Assembly: GCA_900540635.1 (NCBI GenBank)
Contig: UQGU01000009.1
Location: forward strand, 1 to 58,233
From: an uncultured Eubacteriales bacterium
GTDB taxonomy: Bacteria > Bacillota > Clostridia > Oscillospirales > Oscillospiraceae
Direction: 5' to 3'
DNA: 58,233 bases
A program made the position numbers and the translations under genes. The notes under the pieces are model-generated. The model was not told where the DNA came from. It did no database searches and was given only the letters and a program-made list of their open reading frames with translations. Shown here in pieces: positions 49,570 to 58,233 of the stretch; position 1 is the first letter of the stretch, and each line of letters starts with the position of its first letter.

Positions 49570-51894
49570 ATGCAAAAAACCACTTACCGCCGCGTACGGA
49601 TGGACAGCGCCCAGCATTGGAGGATCCGCTTGACGGCTCTGGTACTGGGGCTTCTGGGCTTTCTCGGCGTGGCGGCAAGGTTAGCCAAGCTCATGGTGGT
49701 GGACTATGATTACTATGCGGCAAAGGCACTGAACAATCAGACCCGGTCTACGGCAGCCGCCTCGGACCGCGGCCTGGTCTACGACCGGAATATGAACATC
49801 CTGGCCTCCTCTGTTGGGGTAGAGAATGTGTATCTGGACCCCCATGAGCTGAAGCAGTCCGGTGCGGACCTGAATGCGGTTTCCGCATTTCTGGCCCCGC
49901 TGCTGGACAGGGAGCCGGAGTGGATCTTGGAACAGGGGCAGGATTTTCGCCGCCGCTACAAGCAGGTAGGCAGTCGGATTTCCGAGGAAACAGCCCAGAA
50001 AATTCGCGGCTTTATTCAGGAGAATGCCATATCCGGCATTCATCTGGAGCCCGCCGCCATGCGGACCTACCCCTTTGGAACACTGGCTGCCCAGGTGATT
50101 GGCTTTACCAACCTATCCGGCCAGGGCAGCGAGGGCGTGGAAGCGGCCTATGACAGCTTCCTCTCCGGGAAAACCGGAAAGGTGATCACAACCAAGGGCA
50201 ATAACGAAATGGATATGCCCTTTTCCTATGAAGGCTTTACAGCCTCCCATTCCGGGTGCAGCGTGGTTCTGACACTGGATGCCACGGTGCAGGAGATCCT
50301 GGAAAAGCAGCTCCGGGCTGCGATAGATCGCTATGATGTGCAAAACGGCGCCTTTGGCTTGGTCATGAACTGCAAGACCGGCGAAATCCTGGCCATGGCA
50401 ACGCTGGGAAGCTACGACCCCAATGACTACCAGCTGGTGTGGGACGAGGAAACCCGTCAGAACCTGGAAGACATGCGGCTGGCCTATGAACGCTGCCCCC
50501 AGGGAAGCCCGGAATACACCGCCGGAAAGCAGGCATATGATGCTGCCCTGACCCAGGCGCGGCTGAAGCAGTGGCGCAATCGGGTGCTGTCCGATGGCTA
50601 TGAGCCGGGATCCACCTTCAAGGTGCTGACCATGGCGGCGGCCCTGGACTGCGGGGCCATTGACCTGAATACCTCCTTTTATTGCAAGGGAGCCGAGCAG
50701 ATCCCCGGCCGTTCCCAGCTGCTGCACTGCTGGCGTGCGGCGGGCCATGGGGCGGAAAAGACACCCCAGGCCCTGCAGAACTCCTGCAATCTGGCCTTTG
50801 CCCATATCGCTCTGAAGCTGGGCGGCCAGCGGTTTTATGACTATGTGAAGACCTTCGGAATCCTGGAGAAGACGGGAATTGACCTGTCCGGTGAGAGCAA
50901 GGGTGTGTTTTTCGACAAGGCGCTGGTTACCAATACCGACAAATGGGGCACGGCCAGCCTGACCTCCGGCTCCTTCGGCCAGACCTTTAAGATCACGCCC
51001 TTGCAGCTGGTCCGGGCCATTGCCTCCGTTGTCAACGGCGGGAAGCTCCTGGAACCCTATCTTGTCTCCGAGGTCATCGACAAGGACGGCAATACGGTTC
51101 TCAAGCAGGAGCCCACGGTGGTCCGGCAGACCGTTTCCCCGGAGACCTCCGAGACCATGCGCACCCTTATCCGCTCGGTGGTCACAGAGGGAACCGCGAA
51201 AAATGCCAACGTTGTGGGGTATTCCGTAGGGGGAAAAACGGGGACCAGCGAGAAAATTGACGTTTTCGATGAAAACGGTCAGCGGGTTTTGGATAAAATT
51301 GTCTCCTTCGTGGGGATTGCGCCAATGGAAGATCCGGAGTATATTGTATTGGCAGCGCTGGATACCCCGTCCCGGTCCACGGGGATCTATATTTCCGGCG
51401 GCGTAATGGCGGCGCCTACGGTGGGCGCCATTCTGGCGGACATTTTGCCCTACCTGGGCGTCCGGCAGAACTATACCGAAGAGGACCTGCCTGGACGGCA
51501 GATCATTCTGCCGGACCTCACGGGGTATACGGCCCAGGAGGCGGAGAAATGCCTGAAGGAATCCGGCTTTTCGGCCCGCTGCAAAGGGAACGGAGAGACC
51601 GTTGCGGGACAGATTCCGGCAGCGGGGCAGAGCCTTCCCGGCGGCAGCCAGGTGCTGCTGTATTTGGGCCGGCCACCGGAGATCAGAAGTGTAAAAGTGC
51701 CGGACTTCCTTGGAAAAAGCAAGCAGCAGGCTGCAGACCTGGCGGGCGCATTGGGCCTGTATATTCTGCCCACCGGGAACCCGGAGTCGGGGGCGGAGAT
51801 CCGGGCCATTGCCCAGGACATCCCGCCGGGAACTCAGGTTGCGGTCGGAACTACGATTCCCATTCGCTTTGCCGATCAGACGGCAAAAGATTAG
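49570..51894 (+). CDS. Class B penicillin-binding protein (FtsI/SpoVD type) with PASTA repeats
   Basis: 774 residues: short cytoplasmic part, membrane helix (about 19-42), PBP dimer domain, transpeptidase domain, and two C-terminal PASTA domains. Active-site motifs are S348-T-F-K351, S405-C-N407 and K556-T-G-T. It crosslinks septal peptidoglycan with FtsW. The only PBP in the cluster, so a single gene may serve both division and sporulation. GGAAGGGG precedes the ATG. Confidence 0.93.
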   Translation: MQKTTYRRVRMDSAQHWRIRLTALVLGLLGFLGVAARLAKLMVVDYDYYAAKALNNQTRSTAAASDRGLVYDRNMNILASSVGVENVYLDPHELKQSGADLNAVSAFLAPLLDREPEWILEQGQDFRRRYKQVGSRISEETAQKIRGFIQENAISGIHLEPAAMRTYPFGTLAAQVIGFTNLSGQGSEGVEAAYDSFLSGKTGKVITTKGNNEMDMPFSYEGFTASHSGCSVVLTLDATVQEILEKQLRAAIDRYDVQNGAFGLVMNCKTGEILAMATLGSYDPNDYQLVWDEETRQNLEDMRLAYERCPQGSPEYTAGKQAYDAALTQARLKQWRNRVLSDGYEPGSTFKVLTMAAALDCGAIDLNTSFYCKGAEQIPGRSQLLHCWRAAGHGAEKTPQALQNSCNLAFAHIALKLGGQRFYDYVKTFGILEKTGIDLSGESKGVFFDKALVTNTDKWGTASLTSGSFGQTFKITPLQLVRAIASVVNGGKLLEPYLVSEVIDKDGNTVLKQEPTVVRQTVSPETSETMRTLIRSVVTEGTAKNANVVGYSVGGKTGTSEKIDVFDENGQRVLDKIVSFVGIAPMEDPEYIVLAALDTPSRSTGIYISGGVMAAPTVGAILADILPYLGVRQNYTEEDLPGRQIILPDLTGYTAQEAEKCLKESGFSARCKGNGETVAGQIPAAGQSLPGGSQVLLYLGRPPEIRSVKVPDFLGKSKQQAADLAGALGLYILPTGNPESGAEIRAIAQDIPPGTQVAVGTTIPIRFADQTAKD

Positions 51895-51913
51895 AGATAC
51901 AGGAGCGTTTGCT

Positions 51914-53374
51914 ATGAAATTACAGGAACTGTTAAAGGGCGTGGCCGTAACAGAAGTCCACGCCGATTTGGAAACGGAAGTTGCTTCCATCGTCTACGAT
52001 TCCAGAAAGGCGGTGCCCGGGTGCCTGTTTGCGGCCATCTCCGGCTTTGCCTCTGACGGGAACCGATTCATCCCCATGGCGGTGGAAAAGGGAGCCGTTG
52101 TGACGGTTACGGCGAAAAAGCCGGATGTAGAGACCCCCTATGTCCTGGTTGCCTCTGACCGTCTGGCGCTGGCCCAGATGGCCTGCAATTTTTACGGGAA
52201 CCCGGCAAAGTCCATGCAGTGCATCGGCATCACCGGCACCAACGGAAAGACCTCCGTCACCCTGCTGCTGAAATCCGTTCTGGAGCAGACCCGGGGGGCA
52301 AAGGTGGGACTCATTGGCACCATGGGCAATCTCGTTGGCCAGGAGGCCCTCCCCTCGGAACGGACCACCCCGGAAAGCCTGGAGCTGCAGCAGCTCTTTG
52401 CCCGGATGCGGGACGCGGGCTGTCAGTACGCCGTTATGGAGGTTTCCAGCCATGCCATTGCATTGGACCGCATCGGCGGGGTCCACTACGATGTGGCGGC
52501 CTTTACAAATCTGACAGAGGACCATCTGGATTTTCACAGGACCATGGATGCCTATTGCGACACCAAGGCGGAGCTGTTCCGCCGCTGTGACCGGGCCGTT
52601 ATCAATCAGGATGACCCATATGCATCCCGGATGCTCCAGGCAGCCGCCTGTCCGGTTCTGACGGTTTCTGCCCACAAGGAGGCAGGGCTGTATGCAAAGG
52701 ATATTGCCCTCCATGCCCAGGGCGTGGAATTTACGGCGGTTTGCGGAGAAGAGACGACCCACGTGGCGGTGCCCATTCCCGGCCGCTTTACGGTTTACAA
52801 TGCCCTGACGGTGCTGGGCGTTTCCAGGCAGCTTGGCATTTCTCTGGAGGAATGTGCCCGAGCCTTGGAAAAGGTATCCGGTGTCAAGGGCCGCATTGAG
52901 GTGGTTCCAACCCCCGGAATGCCCTATACCGTGCTCATCGACTATGCCCACACGCCGGACGGCCTGGAAAAGGTTTTGCTGTCCGTGCGGGATTTCTGCA
53001 AGGGAAGACTCATTGCGATTTTCGGCTGCGGCGGAGACCGGGACCCCATGAAGCGGCCAATTATGGGGCAAATCGGCGTCAAAAACGCGGACTTTTCCAT
53101 TATCACCTCGGATAATCCCCGAACAGAGGCGCCCATGGCCATTATTGGGGACATCCTGAAGGGAATTACCCCGGAGATGGGAGAGTACACTGTTATAGAG
53201 GACCGGCGCAAAGCCATCAGATACGCTATGGACATTGGCAAAAAAGATGATATAATTGTATTGGTAGGAAAGGGCCATGAGACCTATCAGGAAATCAATG
53301 GCCATAAGTATCATCTGGACGAACGGGAAGAGGTCCAATCTTACCTGTCGGAATTGAGGAAGCTACATGAGTAA
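51914..53374 (+). CDS. murE: UDP-MurNAc-tripeptide synthetase (meso-DAP type)
   Basis: 486 residues with the ATP site GITGTNGKTS (residues 106-114), VMEVSSHAI and the DNPR motif at D400-R403, which marks meso-diaminopimelate-adding enzymes. It overlaps murF by 8 nt. Confidence 0.96.
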   Translation: MKLQELLKGVAVTEVHADLETEVASIVYDSRKAVPGCLFAAISGFASDGNRFIPMAVEKGAVVTVTAKKPDVETPYVLVASDRLALAQMACNFYGNPAKSMQCIGITGTNGKTSVTLLLKSVLEQTRGAKVGLIGTMGNLVGQEALPSERTTPESLELQQLFARMRDAGCQYAVMEVSSHAIALDRIGGVHYDVAAFTNLTEDHLDFHRTMDAYCDTKAELFRRCDRAVINQDDPYASRMLQAAACPVLTVSAHKEAGLYAKDIALHAQGVEFTAVCGEETTHVAVPIPGRFTVYNALTVLGVSRQLGISLEECARALEKVSGVKGRIEVVPTPGMPYTVLIDYAHTPDGLEKVLLSVRDFCKGRLIAIFGCGGDRDPMKRPIMGQIGVKNADFSIITSDNPRTEAPMAIIGDILKGITPEMGEYTVIEDRRKAIRYAMDIGKKDDIIVLVGKGHETYQEINGHKYHLDEREEVQSYLSELRKLHE

Positions 53375-54749
53375 AATATCTCTGAAGCAGGCGGCTGCCT
53401 GGTGCGGCGGCACTGTAGAGGAAAAATACGCGGATATCGAGTTTCTGGGTGCCAACAACGATACCCGGACCCTTCAGCCCGGCCAACTGTTTCTGGCCCT
53501 GCAGGGTGCCCGGGACGGCCACGACTTCATCCCTGCCGCTATGGAAAAGGGCGCGACGGCTGTGCTGTGCACCCATAGCGTAGGGGATTACCCGGCCATT
53601 ATCGTGGAGGATGTGCGCCTGGCCCTGGGCGATATCGCCCGGGAGGAGCGGAAGCGCATCGGCATGAAGGTCGTCGGCGTCACCGGCTCCGTGGGCAAGA
53701 GCACCACGAAGGAGATGATCGCGGCGGTGCTGGAAAAGACCTACCGCACTGCGAAAACTCCGGTGAACCACAATAATGACATCGGTATGCCCATGGCGAT
53801 TCTGGCCATGCCGGAGGATACGGAGGTGGCAGTTCTGGAAATGGGCATGAACCATTTTCGGGAGATGGCCTATCTTTCCTCCATCGGCAGGCCGGATATT
53901 GCCGTGATCGTGAACATCGGCACGGCCCATATTGAATTTCTGGGCAGCCAGGCGGGGATCCGTCAGGCAAAGATGGAAATCGTGGAGGGAATGCCGGAGA
54001 ACGGCACCCTGCTGCTCAACGGAGATGACCGCATGCTGCGGGAGCTCAGCCAGACACCCAGGCAGCGCATTGTGTACTTTGGCTCTGACGAGGGCTGCCA
54101 GGTGCGGTGCCGGGAGATCGTCAATGCTTTGGATGGGCTGCGGTTCCGGGTGACCCACGGGGAGAACAGCTTCTCTGTAATTATGAATCTGGAGGGCCGC
54201 CATTTCGTCAGCGATGCCATGGCCGCCGTGGCTGTGGGCCTGGAGCTTGGGGTCCCGGAGGAGAAGATCCGGCAGGGACTGCGCACCTTCCGGAATCTGG
54301 CCGGGCGGCAGGAAACCCTGCGGGCCTATGGCTATACGCTGATCAAGGACTGCTACAATGCAGGCCCCGAGTCCATGGAGGCTGCGCTGAAGGTCCTGGG
54401 CGAGAAGCAGGGACGGAAAATTGCCGTTCTGGGCGATATGCTGGAACTGGGCGACCGGGCGGCTGCGGAGCACTACCGCATCGGCAGGATCGCCGCTGAG
54501 CGGGTGGATTTTGTCCTGGCCTATGGCGACTGCGCCGACCGGGTGATCGGCGGCTGCATTACGGGCGGCATGCCTGACAGGCGGGCTCAGGCCTTTACGG
54601 ACCAGACCGCCCTGGCCTGTGAATTGCAGCGCATCGCCAAGCCCGGCGACGTGATCCTGTTTAAGGGCAGCCACAGTATGCACATGGAGCGCGTATTGGA
54701 GGCCTTCATGAAATACGAGAAAGACCTGAACGGAGGAGATCCTGCATGA
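53367..54749 (+). CDS. murF: UDP-MurNAc-tripeptide D-Ala-D-Ala ligase
   Basis: 460 residues: VVGVTGSVGKSTTKEM, VNHNNDIGMP, MGMNHFREM and KDCYNAGPESMEAAL are the family landmarks. It adds D-Ala-D-Ala to the precursor. It overlaps murE by 8 nt and mraY by ATGA. Confidence 0.96.
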   Translation: MSKISLKQAAAWCGGTVEEKYADIEFLGANNDTRTLQPGQLFLALQGARDGHDFIPAAMEKGATAVLCTHSVGDYPAIIVEDVRLALGDIAREERKRIGMKVVGVTGSVGKSTTKEMIAAVLEKTYRTAKTPVNHNNDIGMPMAILAMPEDTEVAVLEMGMNHFREMAYLSSIGRPDIAVIVNIGTAHIEFLGSQAGIRQAKMEIVEGMPENGTLLLNGDDRMLRELSQTPRQRIVYFGSDEGCQVRCREIVNALDGLRFRVTHGENSFSVIMNLEGRHFVSDAMAAVAVGLELGVPEEKIRQGLRTFRNLAGRQETLRAYGYTLIKDCYNAGPESMEAALKVLGEKQGRKIAVLGDMLELGDRAAAEHYRIGRIAAERVDFVLAYGDCADRVIGGCITGGMPDRRAQAFTDQTALACELQRIAKPGDVILFKGSHSMHMERVLEAFMKYEKDLNGGDPA

Positions 54750-55726
54750 TCCGAATTCTTTTAACTGCTGTATGCTGCTGCGGCGTATCTGCGCTGCTGG
54801 GGCATTTCCTGCTGCCGGTGCTCAGGGCACTGAAGGCCGGCCAGTCCGTGCGTTCCATCGGCCCAACCTGGCACAATAACAAGGCGGGAACCCCCCTGAT
54901 GATGGGCCTGATGTTCATCGGGGGCACTCTGATCTGTCTGCTGATCAATCTGGCCATTGGCATGACGGACTATACGCACTTTTATGTCTATGCTCTGGCC
55001 TTCTGTTTCGGTGCGGTGGGCTTCCTGGACGATTACTGCAAGGTGAAGAAGAAGCGGGACATGGGCCTGACGGCCATTCAGAAGTCCCTGCTGCAAATGG
55101 CCGTTTCGGCGGTATTCCTGTATGTGCTGTACCGGGAAGGTGTTCTGACCTGTGACCTGTACATTCCCTTCTGGGGCGTCCGATTCTATATCCATCCGGC
55201 ACTGTTTGCCCTGTTTGCCATGTTCGTCATTGTGGGCACGGTCAACGCCGTGAACCTGACCGATGGCATCGATGGTCTGAGCGCTTCGGTCACCATTCCG
55301 GTCATGATTTTCTTTGTGGCTGCGTCCGTGGCACTGGGGCGGCAGAATCTGGCCCTGCTGCCGGCCTGTATGATCGGCGGCCTGCTTGCCTATCTGCGCC
55401 TGAACTGGCACCCGGCCAAGGCCTTTATGGGCGACACCGGCTCCCTGTTCATGGGCGGCGTTGTCTGCGGACTGGCTTTTGCGCTGGATATTCCCCTGGT
55501 ACTGATTTTTGCGGGCTTTGTCTACATTGTGGAGACCCTGTCCGTAATCTTGCAGGTGGGCTATTTCAAGGCGACCCATGGCAAGCGGCTGTTTAAAATG
55601 GCGCCTATCCACCATCATTTTGAGATGAGCGGCTGGAAGGAAGAAAAGATCGTTCTCACCTTCGCATCCGTGTCTGCCATTATGTGCCTGGTGGCCTGGC
55701 TCAGCATTTCTTCTCTGACCCGTTAA
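54746..55726 (+). CDS. mraY: Phospho-MurNAc-pentapeptide translocase
   Basis: 326 residues with ten helices. GFLDDYCKVKKKR carries the Mg-binding aspartates, NLTDGIDGL the catalytic aspartate, and MGDTGSLFMGG and PIHHHFE complete the set. It makes lipid I. The next gene starts 22 nt later; murD is not in between. Confidence 0.97.
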   Translation: MIRILLTAVCCCGVSALLGHFLLPVLRALKAGQSVRSIGPTWHNNKAGTPLMMGLMFIGGTLICLLINLAIGMTDYTHFYVYALAFCFGAVGFLDDYCKVKKKRDMGLTAIQKSLLQMAVSAVFLYVLYREGVLTCDLYIPFWGVRFYIHPALFALFAMFVIVGTVNAVNLTDGIDGLSASVTIPVMIFFVAASVALGRQNLALLPACMIGGLLAYLRLNWHPAKAFMGDTGSLFMGGVVCGLAFALDIPLVLIFAGFVYIVETLSVILQVGYFKATHGKRLFKMAPIHHHFEMSGWKEEKIVLTFASVSAIMCLVAWLSISSLTR

Positions 55727-55748
55727 TGATTCCGGAAAGGAGCGCTGT

Positions 55749-56894
55749 ATGGCGGGAGCAAAGCTCTTTGCCAAAGAGGACCGCCGAAAGGGCGAAAATG
55801 TGGACCTGCCTTTTCTGGCGCTGACGCTCCTGCTGCTGACGGTTGGGCTTGTGGTGCTGTATTCCGCAAGCTCTGCCCAAAGCGCCTATGATACCCGCTA
55901 TGCCATTACCACCCGGTATCTGCAAAAGCAGGCCGTGTGCGCCCTTTTGGGGCTGGGGGCGATGTACGGTTTCAGCCGGATCCCTGACAAGGTGTGGTAT
56001 CACGCCGCGTGGCCCCTGTATTTCAGCAGCATTGCCCTGCTGCTGAGCGTCCTGGTCGTCGGCCAGGAGGTCAACGGGGCGAAGCGGTGGATCAACATTG
56101 CAGGGCTCCAGTTCCAGCCCTCAGAGGTGGCAAAGTTCGCCATGATCGTGCTGCTTGCCCGGCTGACCCAGAATTTTGGAGAAAAGACCAGGTTTTTCCG
56201 CTGGGGTGTCCTGGGCTTTGGCGGGGCGCTGCTGGGCATCCTGGTGCCATTGGCCCTGGAAAAGCACCTGAGCGCCATTATGCTTATGGGCATGGTGGCC
56301 GTCCTCATGATGTACATTGCCGGAACCCATCCCAAGTGGCTGCTGCTGGGGGCGCTGGGGGCGGCGGCGTTTTTGCTGGTGTATACCCGCCTGATGGGCT
56401 ACGCCGGCGACCGGGTGACTGCCTGGCGGCACCCGGAGCTGGACCCCGGAGACACGGGGTATCAGATTTTGCAGTCTCTCTATGCCATTGGCTCCGGAGG
56501 CCTGTTTGGCCTTGGGCTTGGCAAAAGCAGACAGAAATACCTCTATCTGCCTTTTCAGTATAACGACTATATCTTTGCCATCGCCTGCGAGGAATTGGGC
56601 CTCGTGGGTGCGGTTGGCATTATGGTGCTTTTTGCACTGCTGATCCTGCGGGGCTTCTGGATCGCCCGGCAGGCACAAACCCGATTTTCTACGGCTCTGG
56701 CCGCGGGGCTCATCAGTCTCATTGCGGTGCAGACCATTTTGAATCTGTGTGTTGTTACGAATCTCCTGCCCTCCACCGGCATTGCGCTGCCCTTCTTTTC
56801 CTATGGCGGCACGGCACTGGCGGTGAATCTGGGAGAAATGGGGATCGTATTAAATATATCACGCAAAAGAACCATTCAGGAGGCAAATACGTGA
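55749..56894 (+). CDS. ftsW: SEDS peptidoglycan glycosyltransferase FtsW
   Basis: 381 residues with about ten helices and the SEDS motifs GAKRWINI, QPSEVAKFAMIVLLA and PFFSYGGTALAVNLGEMGI. It polymerises glycan strands with its class B PBP, encoded at 49570-51894. It overlaps murG. Confidence 0.94.
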   Translation: MAGAKLFAKEDRRKGENVDLPFLALTLLLLTVGLVVLYSASSAQSAYDTRYAITTRYLQKQAVCALLGLGAMYGFSRIPDKVWYHAAWPLYFSSIALLLSVLVVGQEVNGAKRWINIAGLQFQPSEVAKFAMIVLLARLTQNFGEKTRFFRWGVLGFGGALLGILVPLALEKHLSAIMLMGMVAVLMMYIAGTHPKWLLLGALGAAAFLLVYTRLMGYAGDRVTAWRHPELDPGDTGYQILQSLYAIGSGGLFGLGLGKSRQKYLYLPFQYNDYIFAIACEELGLVGAVGIMVLFALLILRGFWIARQAQTRFSTALAAGLISLIAVQTILNLCVVTNLLPSTGIALPFFSYGGTALAVNLGEMGIVLNISRKRTIQEANT

Positions 56895-58015
56895 ATCTTA
56901 TCTTTACCTGCGGCGGTACCGCCGGACATATCAATCCTGCCATTGCCATCGCCAACGAAATGCGGCGACGCGATCCGAACTGCAAGGTGCTGTTTATCGG
57001 CGCCGTTGGTCATATGGAAGAAAAGCTGGTGCCCCAGGCGGGCTACGAGCTGCGGACCCTTCCGGGTTCCGGCCTGAGCCGCAAAAAGAGCCTGGCAGGC
57101 CTGAAGCAGAATATCCACGCAGTCAACTGTGTTTTGCAGGCCGTCAGCGCCTGTAAGAAGATTTTTCGGGAGTTTCAGCCCGATGCGGTCATCGGCACCG
57201 GCGGCTATGCCAGCTTCCCGGCCCTGTATGCCGGCAGCAAGATGGGCATTCCCACCTGCGTCCACGAGTCCAACGCCGTGCCCGGTGTCACCACTAAGAC
57301 GATTGCCAATCGGGCCAGCCGGGTGCTGGTGGCCTTTGAGGAAAGCGTAAAATACTACGACCATCCCGAGAAGGTAGAAGTTGTTGGAATGCCGGTCCAG
57401 GAGGGGTTCCTGTACGGTGACAAAAAGGCTGCCCGGGAGAAGCTGGGCCTGGGGGACAAGCCTGTGGTGCTGTCTGCCTTCGGAAGCCTGGGCGCAAAGC
57501 ATATGAATGAGCTCATGGCCGAGCTTATGTGCCTGGAAAAGGAAGCGGGCTATCCCTTCCACCATATCCATGCCACCGGCGGCTTCGGCTGGGAATGGAT
57601 GCCGGAGCTGCTCCGGAAGGACGGCCTGGACCTGCCCCACACTCCCAGCATCGATATGCGGGAGTATATCTACGATATGCCTGTGGAGATGGCGGCTGCG
57701 GACATCGTCATCAGCCGTTCCGGTGCGGCGACCTGCAATGAGATCGCCGTTTCCGGCACACCCAGCATCCTGATCCCTTCGCCCAATGTGACGAACAATC
57801 ACCAGGAGCGCAACGCCCGGGTGCTGTCCGATAGGAACGCCGCGGTGACCATTGTGGAAAAGGACTGCACCGCCCAGGTGCTCTTTGATGAGATTGGCCG
57901 CCTGCTGGCTGACCCGGAGAGACGGGAGAACATGAGCAAGACCCTGAAAACCATGGCGCGGGTCGATTCCACCCAGCGCATCTGCGACATTGTTGAGGAA
58001 CTGACCAAGGCCTGA
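56891..58015 (+). CDS. murG: UDP-GlcNAc:lipid I GlcNAc transferase
   Basis: 374 residues from GTG 56891: CGGTAGHINPAIAIA (lipid-side loop), GTGGYASFPAL and the sugar-nucleotide-binding SRSGAATCNEI. It makes lipid II. The GTG follows AGGAGG by 7 nt and overlaps the ftsW stop. Confidence 0.96.
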   Translation: MNLIFTCGGTAGHINPAIAIANEMRRRDPNCKVLFIGAVGHMEEKLVPQAGYELRTLPGSGLSRKKSLAGLKQNIHAVNCVLQAVSACKKIFREFQPDAVIGTGGYASFPALYAGSKMGIPTCVHESNAVPGVTTKTIANRASRVLVAFEESVKYYDHPEKVEVVGMPVQEGFLYGDKKAAREKLGLGDKPVVLSAFGSLGAKHMNELMAELMCLEKEAGYPFHHIHATGGFGWEWMPELLRKDGLDLPHTPSIDMREYIYDMPVEMAAADIVISRSGAATCNEIAVSGTPSILIPSPNVTNNHQERNARVLSDRNAAVTIVEKDCTAQVLFDEIGRLLADPERRENMSKTLKTMARVDSTQRICDIVEELTKA

Positions 58016-58037
58016 GTAAGGCCCGGAGGAACATAGC

Positions 58038-58233
58038 ATGGATACAAACGAGAATAGCCGGACCCCAGGGGAGCAGAACCCAAAGAAAGCGGCCCCCCGG
58101 ATGAGCGCGTCCGATGTGGGCGGAAGACCCCGGCGGCCCGTGGAAGCGAGAAAAGAGGCTGCGAAGAAGCGCCCGGCAGAGGCAGCCCCCGCCCCCCGAA
58201 AGCGCCCTGCCCAACCTTCTGCAGAGCGGCGGG
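58038..58233 (+). CDS. Start of an FtsQ/DivIB-like division gene (truncated by the window)
   Basis: The ATG at 58038 has CGGAGGAAC before it, and 65 codons are open to the edge. They are very rich in Lys/Arg/Pro/Ala (EARKEAAKKRPAEAAPAP), typical of the cytoplasmic tail of FtsQ/DivIB proteins that follow murG. The membrane part is outside the window, so the call rests on position and composition. Confidence 0.5.
   Translation, partial: MDTNENSRTPGEQNPKKAAPRMSASDVGGRPRRPVEARKEAAKKRPAEAAPAPRKRPAQPSAERR

Noticed and set aside
50113..51990. 625-codon open frame opposite the PBP gene
   Set aside because: Antisense shadow; the PBP has all active-site motifs.

Overview
The window is a GC-rich, densely packed chromosomal segment that looks like a spore-forming Clostridia of the Oscillospiraceae/Ruminococcaceae type. 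The evidence is low-GC-Gram-positive gene order (mraZ to murG, rplU-prp-rpmA-obgE), spore genes (spoVAC, spmAB), a PPi-type phosphofructokinase, ECF-type vitamin uptake, a meso-DAP-type MurE, strong AGGAGG ribosome sites and many ATGA overlaps. The assignment is by gene content and style only; there is no rRNA here.

Layout. 1-180: 3' end of tRNA-Val(GAC) and terminators. 0.3-7.9 kb: an SbcD/SbcC-like (YhaO/YhaN-type) pair followed in the same operon by a GH2 and a GH36 glycosidase. 7.9-8.7 kb: a decayed patch with a carboxymuconolactone-decarboxylase pseudogene joined to a surface-protein fragment. 8.7-11 kb: ECF-like sigma factor plus membrane anti-sigma protein. 11-14.1 kb: amidohydrolase, an unknown gene and a TetR regulator. 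14.3-16.7 kb: divergent pfp and fba. 16.9-19.3 kb: rplU-prp-rpmA-obgE, with the L27-processing protease beside its substrate. 19.3-23.1 kb: exonuclease, leucine-rich lipoprotein, luxS-mtnN. 23.3-26 kb: membrane deacetylase-like protein and a DivIVA-like protein. 26-29.4 kb: spoVAC, rluA-type gene, Cys-rich protein, Fe-S aldo/keto reductase, DnaQ-like exonuclease.

29.5-32.4 kb is the most unusual part: a membrane-anchored protein, three secreted paralogous proteins (two in a tandem duplication with a visible scar) and a small NPxTG-type wall-anchored protein. This looks like an uncharacterised surface assembly or adhesin locus. 32.5-36.9 kb: MATE transporter, then a CoA block of coaBC (minus) and coaX-panT (plus); panT has a structured leader with two near-identical bulged hairpins resembling the pan RNA motif. 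36.9-40.1 kb: glycogen synthase with two good in-frame starts, and a second exonuclease paralogue. 40.2-41.9 kb: a second sigma/anti-sigma pair. 41.9-44.9 kb: spmB/spmA, rsmI, a TrmN6-like methyltransferase and a 2[4Fe-4S] ferredoxin. 45-47.4 kb: ClpC-like ATPase. 47.5-58.2 kb: the division/cell-wall cluster mraZ-rsmH-ftsL-PBP-murE-murF-mraY-ftsW-murG plus a truncated FtsQ/DivIB-like gene; murD is not between mraY and ftsW.

Across the window 19 sigma-A-type promoters can be read by eye. Nine of them have TTGCAT or TTGCAA as the -35 box, and several share a longer TTGCATTTC.
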